Shown here piece after piece: positions 15,332 to 21,130 of a DNA stretch of 23,749 nucleotides (position 1 is its first letter; every line of letters starts with the position of its first letter). A program made the position numbers and the translations under genes. This DNA comes from a virus. The notes below the pieces were generated by a model. That model was not told the DNA's origin and ran no database searches. It worked only from the letters and a program-made list of their open reading frames with translations. The stretch spans positions 1 to 23,749 of the IMG/VR virus record IMGVR_UViG_3300006734_000039; one strand, written 5' to 3'.

Positions 15332-15576
15332 TGAAATTGTTCGAAAAAATAGAATCAATTGAACCGCGAACCGTTATGACGATAATAATGACGGTCGCGG
15401 TTTTGTTGATTTTGGTTTTGGTTTTTACGGTCGAAATACCGGAAACAAACCGCGATTTGGCAATTGCAACCGTCGGAACGTTTGTTGGTTATTTTGGCGG
15501 CGTTATTACGTTTTGGTTTGGTACGTCAAAAGGTTCGGCGGACAAACAAAAAGAATTGAACAAACGATCAAATTGA
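15331..15576 (+). CDS. Holin-like membrane protein
   Basis: 81 residues with two hydrophobic segments (about 15-34 and 44-64), a short loop with E-I-P-E-T-N, and a charged, lysine-rich C-terminus. This is the layout of small two-segment holins that form membrane lesions at the end of infection. I start at ATG 15331, which overlaps the preceding TGA, rather than the TTG at 15322. The next gene follows after 4 bases. It opens the lysis cassette; the family is not identified. Confidence 0.6.
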   Translation: MKLFEKIESIEPRTVMTIIMTVAVLLILVLVFTVEIPETNRDLAIATVGTFVGYFGGVITFWFGTSKGSADKQKELNKRSN

Positions 15577-15580
15577 AATA

Positions 15581-15889
15581 ATGCCGGAACAATCGAAATC
15601 AATAATCACATTCATCGACGGCGCAAAAATATTGTTGCCATTTATCGTAACGGTTGCGTCGGTTGTTTGGGTTGCGGCCGACGCGCAAACGGAACGTCAA
15701 TTGTTGCAACAACGATTGAACATCAACGAACAATTGGACGCGGCGCAAACTGCCAAAATTGACGCGTTTGAAAAAACATTAACCGATCATTCAATAATGT
15801 TCGCGCGTTTTGATGAAAAATTGTCAAACATTGAAAACGATGCAAAAGAAACGTTGGAATTGGTTCGTGATTTGCGCGGCGTCAATTAG
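15581..15889 (+). CDS. Inner-membrane coiled-coil protein (i-spanin-like)
   Basis: 102 residues: one membrane segment at about 16-34, then an uninterrupted helix/coiled coil to residue 98. That layout fits an inner-membrane spanin, or a XhlA-type holin partner. Its last 50 bases are overlapped in another frame by a small secreted, proline-rich protein (15840-16061), as in Rz/Rz1 pairs. Ends in TAG. Position between the holin-like gene and the peptidase supports a lysis role, which remains an inference. Confidence 0.55.
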   Translation: MPEQSKSIITFIDGAKILLPFIVTVASVVWVAADAQTERQLLQQRLNINEQLDAAQTAKIDAFEKTLTDHSIMFARFDEKLSNIENDAKETLELVRDLRGVN

Positions 15890-16061
15890 TTGTTTGACGT
15901 TTGGTCAACAATCACCGCAATCGCCGCCGGAAACGGCCGCGTTTGAAGTTTGTTCAATATCGGTCGACACAACAATCATCGATTCAATTCACGACACACA
16001 CAAACAAATTCAAATTGAATTGCGAAATTTGATGTTTTTGAATAATCCGAACAATGATTGA
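15840..16061 (+). CDS. Small secreted/lipoprotein-like protein (o-spanin-like)
   Basis: 73 residues from ATG 15840. The N-terminus is basic (Q-K-K-R), then hydrophobic to about residue 22, with Cys18 in S-I-S-C, a weak lipobox, and a G-Q-Q site as an alternative signal peptidase I cut. The following S-P-Q-S-P-P stretch resembles the proline-rich part of Rz1-type outer-membrane spanins. It overlaps the preceding membrane protein by 50 bases out of frame. The upstream ATG 15810 would place a charged segment before the signal and is less likely. It overlaps the peptidase gene by 8 bases. Confidence 0.45.
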   Translation: MQKKRWNWFVICAASISCLTFGQQSPQSPPETAAFEVCSISVDTTIIDSIHDTHKQIQIELRNLMFLNNPNND

Positions 16062-16440
16062 TTGGTCACAATATCCAAATTTCAGTAAACACGAATTTGA
16101 TTGTAAACACACCGGCAAAAACGAAATGCAACCGGAATTTTTGAAACGTTTACAAATTTTGCGGACGGTTTACGGAAAACCGATTGTCATCACGTCCGGA
16201 TTTCGTCATCCGTCGCATCCGGTTGAAATCAAAAAAAACAATCGCGGCGTTCACACGTACGGCGTCGCGGCGGACATTGCCGTCGACCGAACCGACGCGT
16301 TTGAATTGTTGAAAATTGCGTTCACGTTGGGTTTCACCGGCGTTGGAATTAAACAACACGGCGACGGCCGGTTCATTCATTTGGACACAATGCCGGAACA
16401 TCCAAATTTTATTCGACCGACGGTTTGGTCGTACCGATGA
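16054..16440 (+). CDS. M15_3-family peptidase, endolysin
   Basis: 128 residues, full length for Peptidase_M15_3. Recognisable family marks: F-S-K-H-E-F near the N-terminus, L-x-x-L-R near 33-37, S-G-F-R-H-P at 48-53, the zinc-binding H67-x6-D74 in a V-H-T-Y-G-V-A-A-D context, and a second H-x-D (H109-L-D111) with a final W-S-Y-R. These enzymes cut peptide bonds in cell-wall stem peptides. No signal peptide, so it needs a holin, and a holin-like gene lies 480 bases upstream. It overlaps the genes on both sides (8 and 4 bases). Confidence 0.85.
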   Translation: MIDWSQYPNFSKHEFDCKHTGKNEMQPEFLKRLQILRTVYGKPIVITSGFRHPSHPVEIKKNNRGVHTYGVAADIAVDRTDAFELLKIAFTLGFTGVGIKQHGDGRFIHLDTMPEHPNFIRPTVWSYR

Positions 16441-16823
16441 AAATGAATTTAACGACACGACATTGGTTGATTGTCGTTGTTTGTTCGATGATTGTCGTTT
16501 CAATGATAGTCGGAACAACCGTCACCGCGTTAAATAACGCCGTTTCCGCGCGTAAAATGGAAAAAACGTACATTGACAACGCCGACCGGATGAAACGGTT
16601 GCAAAAAGAAAAACAACGCGAAATTGATGAATTGCGTTTGCAGTTGAAACGGCAACAATTGGTCAATGAAAAATTGATTGACCGGTTTGACGAAATATCG
16701 AATCGATTGAATGAACGAAAAAACGAATCCGATGAAATCAACATTGCGATTGATCTTTTGGACGACGACAATTTGGTTGATGCCGTTGACGACATTTTCA
16801 CAAACAATCAAATTTCCAATTGA
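16437..16823 (+). CDS. Membrane-anchored coiled-coil protein (second i-spanin-like)
   Basis: 128 residues from the ATG that overlaps the peptidase stop (ATGA). One membrane segment at about 10-30 is followed by a long coiled coil (about 40-98, dense in K, E, R, Q, L), then an acidic C-terminus. This resembles Rz-like inner-membrane spanins more closely than the gene at 15581. The next gene starts out of frame inside its 3' end. The role in disrupting the outer membrane is an inference from architecture and position. Confidence 0.6.
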   Translation: MKMNLTTRHWLIVVVCSMIVVSMIVGTTVTALNNAVSARKMEKTYIDNADRMKRLQKEKQREIDELRLQLKRQQLVNEKLIDRFDEISNRLNERKNESDEINIAIDLLDDDNLVDAVDDIFTNNQISN

Positions 16824-17217
16824 ACAACCGGAAACGTTTCGGTTGATTGTTATTAACGACACAACGAATTTTTGTTTCACGGCCGCGCAAACAAAATTTT
16901 TCGTCAAACAAACGCGTCAAAATCAATTGAACACCGACAACGTGATTGATTTACAACACGCCAACGATTTGTTGTTGACGCGAATCAACGGTTTGATGAC
17001 CGAAATCGAAATAATGTCACGGATTGATTCGGCGCAAAACGATTTAAACGACATCAACACCGACCGCGTTGAATTATCTGAAAAAGAACGCCGACGATTA
17101 AAACGTCGCGCGTTTTGGTCAAATGTTTGGAACACCGGCAAAATCTACATTGCGACCGGAACGTCAATTGTTGCCGGTTTTGGCGTTGGTTACGGCGTCG
17201 CGTCAATAAATAATTGA
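16732..17217 (+). CDS. Secreted protein with C-terminal membrane segment, overlapping gene
   Basis: 161 residues from ATG 16732; ATG 16711 in frame would add seven hydrophilic residues before the signal. Residues 1-24 form a signal peptide ending T-T-F-S-Q, a cut-site style frequent in Bacteroidota. A helical middle (about 50-125) is followed by a glycine-rich membrane segment near 137-158. It overlaps the previous gene by 92 bases in another frame. Together they look like a second envelope-disrupting pair, but the C-terminal membrane segment is not usual for an outer-membrane spanin, so another envelope role is open. Confidence 0.5.
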   Translation: MKSTLRLIFWTTTIWLMPLTTFSQTIKFPIEQPETFRLIVINDTTNFCFTAAQTKFFVKQTRQNQLNTDNVIDLQHANDLLLTRINGLMTEIEIMSRIDSAQNDLNDINTDRVELSEKERRRLKRRAFWSNVWNTGKIYIATGTSIVAGFGVGYGVASINN

Positions 17218-17245
17218 CACAATTCAAGAACGACAACACATTCCG

Positions 17246-17262
17246 TTGTAAAATATTTACAA
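17246..17262. promoter_or_regulatory. Palindrome, possible operator (copy 2)
   Basis: TTGTAAA-ATA-TTTACAA is a perfect 7-base inverted repeat. Relative to copy 1, one change outside the shared core lengthens each arm by one base. Confidence 0.5.
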
Positions 17263-17303
17263 TTTTTCATTGTCAATTCAATTTTTATTACGACCATTGT
17301 TGT

Positions 17304-17321
17304 GTCGGCAACGTCGCCGAC
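17304..17321 (+). promoter_or_regulatory. Leader stem-loop (copy 2)
   Basis: GTCGGC/GCCGAC around AACGTC, identical to 8525-8542 and at the same distance from the start codon. Confidence 0.5.
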
Positions 17322-17339
17322 GCCAAAAACAACAGAAAA

Positions 17340-17639
17340 ATGAAAACGCAATCACGAACAATTAACGGAATCAAAATCGAATACACGATTGAAATCAAAA
17401 ACCAAATCAATCACACAAATGATTTTTCAAAATCCGGTTCAAAATCCGGTCAATTGGTTTCGGAATCGGATGTCACCGTGACAATGAACGGTGTTCAACA
17501 CAATGGTCAAATCAAATCGACGTTCACGAACAAGATTTGCAAGTTCACGAAATCACGATTCACAAAAGAAACGTTTCATTTTAACGGAATGGAATTTCCA
17601 AGAAACGAAAAACAATTGTTAATCGGATTGTTGAAATAA
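17340..17639 (+). CDS. Hypothetical protein behind duplicated leader (cargo gene 2)
   Basis: 99 residues, not recognised; lysine-, threonine- and serine-rich with a beta-type alternating pattern (I-K-I-E-Y-T-I-E-I-K, then S-D-V-T-V-T-M-N-G-V). No membrane segment or signal. Two direct S-G-S-K/S-G-Q-L-like stretches near 32-40 come from a short duplicated AATCCGGTTC segment. I start at ATG 17340 because the in-frame upstream part is the duplicated non-coding leader. CCAAAAACAAC lies 6 bases upstream. Followed by the same hairpin type as cargo gene 1, though the proteins look unrelated. Confidence 0.7.
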   Translation: MKTQSRTINGIKIEYTIEIKNQINHTNDFSKSGSKSGQLVSESDVTVTMNGVQHNGQIKSTFTNKICKFTKSRFTKETFHFNGMEFPRNEKQLLIGLLK

Positions 17640-17646
17640 TTCATTC

Positions 17647-17669
17647 GCCGCCGGTATCACGCCGGCGGC
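17647..17669 (+). terminator. GC-rich hairpin (copy 3)
   Basis: GCCGCCGG/CCGGCGGC with the loop TATCACG, 7 bases after the stop of the second cargo gene, the same distance as in copy 1. No T-run follows, so termination is uncertain. Confidence 0.5.
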
Positions 17670-17680
17670 ATTACTCAAAA

Positions 17681-17691
17681 CCAAAAACCAC
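17681..17691 (+). promoter_or_regulatory. CCAAAAACCAC leader motif
   Basis: One-base variant of CCAAAAACAAC, 5 bases before the ATG at 17697. Confidence 0.5.
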
Positions 17692-17696
17692 AAAAA

Positions 17697-18047
17697 ATGA
17701 AATTCATCATTTTAAACACGGCCAACAATTTGTTCGTTTCACGGATTTCCGACACCGGCGTTTCGTATGTCGGGCATTATCAAAAACCGGACGCGTTGAT
17801 TTTTGAAAAACGCATTGACGCGGAACGTTTTATTGCAAAACACAAATTGTCCGGCGTTCGCGTTGTCCGCGTTGTCGACACCGATGTTTTGCCAATCATC
17901 GACCAATTTCGCGTCGCTATCAAAAACGGCCGTCGTTGGGACGCGTTTCGATTGTTTCGACAACATCGTTCGGTTTATTACGAATTGACCGACGACGAAC
18001 GATTGAAAGCGGATTTGTTGGTCGATTTGGCGCGCGAATCACTTTGA
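17697..18047 (+). CDS. Hypothetical protein
   Basis: 116 residues, not recognised. Begins with a beta strand (K-F-I-I-L-N-T) and a segment with an alternating pattern up to residue 45, then V-R-V-V-R-V-V-D-T-D, and a basic helical C-terminal half (R-W-D-A-F-R-L-F-R-Q-H-R, then two acidic-basic helices). The C-terminal half resembles a small helical domain and could bind nucleic acid, but no motif is decisive. It lies between the second cargo gene and the HTH gene in a run of small, likely early genes. Confidence 0.65.
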   Translation: MKFIILNTANNLFVSRISDTGVSYVGHYQKPDALIFEKRIDAERFIAKHKLSGVRVVRVVDTDVLPIIDQFRVAIKNGRRWDAFRLFRQHRSVYYELTDDERLKADLLVDLARESL

Positions 18048-18058
18048 AAAAGTTTTAC

Positions 18059-18066
18059 AATATTTG
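18059..18066 (+). promoter_or_regulatory. Weak -7-like box before HTH gene
   Basis: AATATTTG differs at one base from TAnnTTTG. CCAAAAACAAC begins 6 bases after it, the same distance as at 20363-20376. No TTG lies at a proper -33 distance, so this is tentative. Confidence 0.3.
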
Positions 18067-18071
18067 CACAA

Positions 18072-18082
18072 CCAAAAACAAC
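18072..18082 (+). promoter_or_regulatory. CCAAAAACAAC leader motif, decides start
   Basis: It is followed after GCATT by the ATG at 18088. A TTG at 18064 in the same frame lies upstream of the motif and would include it in coding sequence, so 18088 is preferred. The same CCAAAAACAACGCATTATG string of 19 bases precedes the gene at 19446. Confidence 0.6.
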
Positions 18083-18087
18083 GCATT

Positions 18088-18306
18088 ATGAAAAAATCAC
18101 CTTTATCGCGCAATGCCGACATCGCAAAAATTCGTCGCGCGTTGCCGTCCGGCGCAATCACGCGCATTTCAAAAACAACCGGCGAACCGTATCGATTGGT
18201 ATATCGAACATTGCAAGGTTTTATAAAACATTGGGATCCGCGACACGACGCGGTTATCAAATCCGCGAAACGCGAATTGCGTGACGCCGGAATCGTTTTA
18301 AAATAG
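18088..18306 (+). CDS. Small helix-turn-helix DNA-binding protein
   Basis: 72 residues, basic. Residues 12-48 can be read as a helix-turn-helix: I-A-K-I-R-R-A-L-P-S-G, then I-T-R-I-S-K-T-T-G-E-P-Y-R-L-V-Y-R-T-L, with the second helix as recognition helix. Small regulators of this form are common in Bacteroidota phages between late and early genes. Two helices follow. It could be a Cro-like repressor and a candidate for binding the TGTAAA/TTTACA palindromes, but nothing in the sequence links them directly. The stop overlaps the stem of the hairpin at 18306. Confidence 0.6.
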   Translation: MKKSPLSRNADIAKIRRALPSGAITRISKTTGEPYRLVYRTLQGFIKHWDPRHDAVIKSAKRELRDAGIVLK

Positions 18307-18339
18307 AAACGGCGCGCCATTTACACGACACGCCGTTTC
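18306..18339 (+). terminator. Hairpin after HTH gene
   Basis: GAAACGGCG (18306-18314, beginning in the stop codon) pairs with CGCCGTTTC (18331-18339) across a 16-base loop. The stem resembles the one after the capsid gene (AAACGGCGCG), but the T-tract is absent. Confidence 0.5.
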
Positions 18340-18344
18340 GTTAT

Positions 18345-18373
18345 CCAAAAACAACAACGCCGCCATTCGCGGC
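18345..18373 (+). other. Orphan CCAAAAACAAC and small stem-loop
   Basis: A copy of CCAAAAACAAC (18345-18355) with no start codon nearby, followed by GCCGC-CATTC-GCGGC (18359-18373). It may mark a lost gene start or a second transcript end in this gap. Confidence 0.35.
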
Positions 18374-18394
18374 AATTGAAAATCAAAAGTAAAT

Positions 18395-18405
18395 CCAAAA
18401 ACAAC
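18395..18405 (+). promoter_or_regulatory. CCAAAAACAAC leader motif
   Basis: Exact motif, 5 bases before the ATG at 18411; the start is not in doubt. Confidence 0.6.
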
Positions 18406-18410
18406 ACAAA

Positions 18411-18773
18411 ATGAAAAACATTGAATTTTTATTGGAACAATTAGGTGACGCGAAATCGTTGTCACCGGAAACGGATGTTTTGTTCAACGAATTGTTATTG
18501 TTGAACGACGACATCAAAACAATGATTTCCGACATTCCGGCGGCCGGACGAATCACGCATCAAATCACATTTCGATTTGAATGTTCGGAACAAACGATTC
18601 GCGAAATTGCTGAAATCGGTGACGGCCATTTGTTTGAACCAAATAATTTTTCACCGTATCATTGGACGATGTTCGAATCCGATCACGTTCGAATGACATT
18701 CGCGACACCGGACGTTGAATTTTACATCAAAGATTTATCCGGTCAATTTCATTCAATCACCAAAAACAAATAA
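18411..18773 (+). CDS. Hypothetical protein, first gene of recombination operon
   Basis: 120 residues, not recognised. N-terminal helices (1-40: L-L-E-Q-L-G, then L-F-N-E-L-L-L-L-N-D-D-I), then an apparent beta-rich half with I-T-F-R-F-E-C and H-V-R-M-T-F-A-T segments. No cysteine clusters or membrane segment. The last four codons (T-K-N-K) consist of the CCAAAAACAAA leader motif of the following gene, so the element is used both as coding sequence and as leader. It sits two bases before the ERF gene and is probably co-expressed with it. Confidence 0.65.
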   Translation: MKNIEFLLEQLGDAKSLSPETDVLFNELLLLNDDIKTMISDIPAAGRITHQITFRFECSEQTIREIAEIGDGHLFEPNNFSPYHWTMFESDHVRMTFATPDVEFYIKDLSGQFHSITKNK

Positions 18774-18775
18774 AA

Positions 18776-19423
18776 ATGTCCGAAACGAATTTGGAAAAAA
18801 TGGCGGCATTGTGTCGCAAAATTGAAATTATGTCGATGCAAATCGGAACAATGAAACACGACGGAACGAATCAACATTCGCGTTATTCGTATACGTCAAA
18901 TGAATCAATGATGTCCGCAATCCGGTCGAATTTATCATCAAACGGTTTGTCAATCATTCCGTCGGTTGTTGATGTTAATGAAAACGAATTCAAAAACGCA
19001 AACGGAAAATTGACAATTCGGTCAATTGTCACAATGCAATTCGAAATCGTCGACACCGAAACCGGTTATTCAATCACCGAACAATTTGTTGGCGCGGAAA
19101 ACGACACCGGCGGAAAATCGTTACAACAAGCCGTGACGCAATGCAACAAATATTTTTTGTTCAAATTGTTCAAAGTGTCATCAAAGGACGAAACCGACGG
19201 CGACGAAAAAACGGTCGAAGTCAAACAACGTTTCAATGACGACATTGACAACGACGCGAAACAATGGTTGTCACCGGATCATGAAAAATGGAACAACGTC
19301 GTCGCGTGGATTGCGCGCGGAAACAATCCGGCCGACGTTCGCCGGAAATACAAAATCAGTCGTGACAATTATTCGAAAATGGTCGACGACGCACAAACGA
19401 TTTCAGAAACATTAAACGATTAA
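18776..19423 (+). CDS. erf: ERF-family single-strand annealing protein
   Basis: 215 residues. Two ERF hallmarks are visible: R-Y-S-Y-T-S-N-E-S-M-M with A-I-R and G-L-S-I-I-P-S-V at residues 36-64, and D-T-G-G-K-S-L-Q-Q-A-V with C-N-K-Y-F-L-F-K-L-F at 110-132. ERF proteins anneal complementary single strands in phage recombination and genome circularisation. The C-terminal 70 residues are less conserved and end in a helical segment with N-P-A-D-V-R-R-K-Y that could be a small DNA-binding or interaction tail. The block 18781-19380 holds only five AG and no CT. The Gp157-like gene follows, a frequent partner. Confidence 0.8.
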   Translation: MSETNLEKMAALCRKIEIMSMQIGTMKHDGTNQHSRYSYTSNESMMSAIRSNLSSNGLSIIPSVVDVNENEFKNANGKLTIRSIVTMQFEIVDTETGYSITEQFVGAENDTGGKSLQQAVTQCNKYFLFKLFKVSSKDETDGDEKTVEVKQRFNDDIDNDAKQWLSPDHEKWNNVVAWIARGNNPADVRRKYKISRDNYSKMVDDAQTISETLND

Positions 19424-19429
19424 CAAACA

Positions 19430-19440
19430 CCAAAAACAAC
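19430..19440 (+). promoter_or_regulatory. CCAAAAACAAC leader motif
   Basis: Exact motif 5 bases before the ATG at 19446, with the same GCATT spacer as at 18083-18087. Confidence 0.6.
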
Positions 19441-19445
19441 GCATT

Positions 19446-19955
19446 ATGAAAAAATCATTGTATCACATCACAAACGAATTCATTGAAATCCGCGACGCAT
19501 TAACCGACGGCGAATTGACGCCGGAATTGGAACAAGCGTTGGAAATCAACGAAAAAGAATTGTCAAACAAGGCGGTCAATTATTCATTCATCATCAAAGA
19601 TTTGGAAAACCGTGTGTCCGCAATCAATGACGAAATGAAACGGTTGCAAGCGTTAAAAAAAACGGCGACAAATGCCGTTGACCGTTTGAAAAAGAACGTC
19701 GCCGGCGCAATGGAAACATTCGGTGTCGAAAAAATTGAACACGATTTGATTACGTTATCGTTGCGAAAATCACAATCCGTTCAAATCGCGGATGACCTTG
19801 TTGCGACGAATGACGATGAATCGGAATTGCGCGAATTTACGGTCGAAAAAACGACGTATTCATTTGATAAAACCGCGTTGAAAAACGCGTTGAAATCCGG
19901 ACGTCAATTTGACGGCATTGAATTAGTTGAAAACAAATCATTGCAAATCAAATAA
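19446..19955 (+). CDS. Siphovirus Gp157-like protein
   Basis: 169 residues. Family features: an N-terminal helix, a coiled coil at about 33-85 (L-E-N-R-V-S-A-I-N-D-E-M-K-R-L, then K-K-T-A-T-N-A-V-D-R-L-K), then L-S-L-R-K-S-Q-S-V at about 104-112 and a C-terminal part with T-A-L-K-N-A-L-K-S-G-R and G-I-E-L-V. That order matches the Siphovirus_Gp157 family, which was linked to phage resistance in Streptococcus thermophilus phage Sfi work, and which commonly neighbours recombinases. It follows ERF directly. Confidence 0.75.
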   Translation: MKKSLYHITNEFIEIRDALTDGELTPELEQALEINEKELSNKAVNYSFIIKDLENRVSAINDEMKRLQALKKTATNAVDRLKKNVAGAMETFGVEKIEHDLITLSLRKSQSVQIADDLVATNDDESELREFTVEKTTYSFDKTALKNALKSGRQFDGIELVENKSLQIK

Positions 19956-19957
19956 TA

Positions 19958-20362
19958 ATGACACACCGAATTGATTTTGAAGTTTTTTCAAGTGTTATCG
20001 AACACGATTGGCAAATGAATTTTGGCAAATGGTCGCGCGATTTTATCGCCGAATGTAATTTGGCCGGATTGCACACATTACCGGACACGTTCGGAATCAC
20101 GGTTGGATTGCCAAATGATAATTCGCAACAATCCGACGGATGTTTGGCGTGTGAATCACCGGTCGTTGTCACCGATTGCGCGGATGATATTTTCACCGCG
20201 TTCAAACGATACAACAAAACGGCGTCAACAACGATTTGCACGTTGTTTTTTGCGTCAAAAGTTTGGTCGGACAAACCGTTCATCGAAATACATTTGATTG
20301 ACGACAATGTGAAATTTGGCCGTTCGATGATTGTTAAATGGTTTCAATCAATTTTCGATTGA
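19958..20362 (+). CDS. Hypothetical protein in recombination/replication operon
   Basis: 134 residues, not recognised. Two-base gap after the Gp157-like gene. It contains two cysteines in C-L-A-C (about 62-65), and a C-terminal stretch with I-C-T-L-F-F-A-S-K and F-I-E-I-H-L-I-D-D that looks like paired beta strands. A single-strand-binding or nuclease role would fit the place, but I see no OB-fold or catalytic motif. The following gene has its own promoter candidate overlapping its stop. Confidence 0.6.
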   Translation: MTHRIDFEVFSSVIEHDWQMNFGKWSRDFIAECNLAGLHTLPDTFGITVGLPNDNSQQSDGCLACESPVVVTDCADDIFTAFKRYNKTASTTICTLFFASKVWSDKPFIEIHLIDDNVKFGRSMIVKWFQSIFD

Positions 20363-20385
20363 TACATTTGCGAATCCAAAAACAC
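20363..20385 (+). promoter_or_regulatory. -7 box TACATTTG plus CCAAAAACAC leader
   Basis: TACATTTG (20363-20370) matches TAnnTTTG. The motif CCAAAAACAC starts 6 bases later, where transcription should begin, and ends one base before the ATG at 20387. The -33 region lacks TTG at the right distance (TTTC instead). Confidence 0.45.
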
Positions 20386-20386
20386 A

Positions 20387-21130
20387 ATGAAATCATCAAC
20401 ATTTTATTTTTCACACGATTACAACGCGCGGACGGACACCAAAATCCGCCGATTGTTAATCAAACACGGCGTCGCCGGTTATGGGATTTTTTGGTGTTTG
20501 GTCGAAGATTTGCACAACAACGACAATTGTTTGCCGGCGGATTACGACACGTTGGCGTTTGAATATCGTTGTCACCGCGAAACGGTTGAATCGGTCGTTT
20601 GCGATTTCGAATTGTTCCAAATTATCGACGGAAATTTTTCGTCGGAATCCGTTCAAAAACGAATGAAACGTCGGTCGGAAATTTCAGAAAAAGCACGTGC
20701 CGCCGCAAATAAACGTTGGAACGGTCGCAATGCGAACGCATCAAAAACGGATGCCGACGCATTGCGTTCGGACGTTTTTCCGGATGCAAAGGAAAGGAAA
20801 GGAAAGGAAACAAAAGGAAATGAAATTGTTGTTGATTCTACCGAATCAACACAATCGTTTTCAGTTGTGAACGTGTTCGTTGAACCGGAATTAAATGATG
20901 TCATTGACGAATTCAAAAAACGAATGACACAAATTTCATTGCCGGCGGACGCATTTGATGTTCCGGAAATTTCACAACAATTCATTGACCATTACACGAC
21001 ACGCGGTTGGCAAATAAACGGTCAACGCGTTTTTAAATGGCGGCCGTTGGTCAATCGTTGGGTTGAACGCCGCAAATCGTTATTATTACAAAACCAAAAA
21101 CAACAAAATGACAAATTCTATTTCGAATGA
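20387..21130 (+). CDS. Lin1244/Lin1753-domain replication protein
   Basis: 247 residues. Residues 1-110 fit the Lin1244/Lin1753-like N-terminal domain: Y-F-S-H-D-Y-N-A-R, then K-I-R-R-L-L, then G-V-A-G-Y-G-I-F-W-C-L-V-E, L-P-A-D-Y, and later S-V-Q-K-R-M. Proteins with this domain usually act as replication initiators or helicase loaders. A lysine/glutamate-rich linker (about 132-146) is coded by the (GGAAA)4 tract. The C-terminal part (175-247) has F-I-D-H-Y and G-W-Q-I-N-G with K-W near the end, as in DnaD-type C-terminal segments. The last 23 bases overlap the following gene. Confidence 0.75.
   Translation: MKSSTFYFSHDYNARTDTKIRRLLIKHGVAGYGIFWCLVEDLHNNDNCLPADYDTLAFEYRCHRETVESVVCDFELFQIIDGNFSSESVQKRMKRRSEISEKARAAANKRWNGRNANASKTDADALRSDVFPDAKERKGKETKGNEIVVDSTESTQSFSVVNVFVEPELNDVIDEFKKRMTQISLPADAFDVPEISQQFIDHYTTRGWQINGQRVFKWRPLVNRWVERRKSLLLQNQKQQNDKFYFE
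20791..20810 (+). repeat. (GGAAA)4 purine tract in replication gene
   Basis: Four perfect GGAAA units, followed by another GGAAA at 20816-20820. With the preceding base each unit creates an AG dinucleotide, five in about 30 bases, in a genome that otherwise avoids AG. Placed inside the initiator-like gene, it is a candidate replication origin or loading site. Confidence 0.7.
21094..21104 (+). promoter_or_regulatory. CCAAAAACAAC leader motif, decides start
   Basis: Lies inside the 3' end of the upstream gene, 3 bases before ATG 21108, and selects that ATG over the in-frame TTG at 21063. Confidence 0.6.

Larger units (their letters stand above)
17241..17339 (+). repeat. Duplicated 99-base leader, copy 2
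   Basis: Gap-free match to 8462-8560 (90 of 99 bases). Here it follows the lysis cassette. The upstream 20 bases do not match copy 1, so the conserved block begins sharply at TTCCG and ends at the start codon of the next gene. Confidence 0.85.

Noticed and set aside
16409-16907. Long minus-strand frames opposite the lysis genes
   Set aside because: AG/CT avoidance removes CTA and most TAG on both strands, so antisense frames stay open by chance; their translations lack family features and leaders.
17214-17339. In-frame upstream extension of the second cargo gene
   Set aside because: Same reasoning; the conserved part is the leader, and the motif marks ATG 17340.
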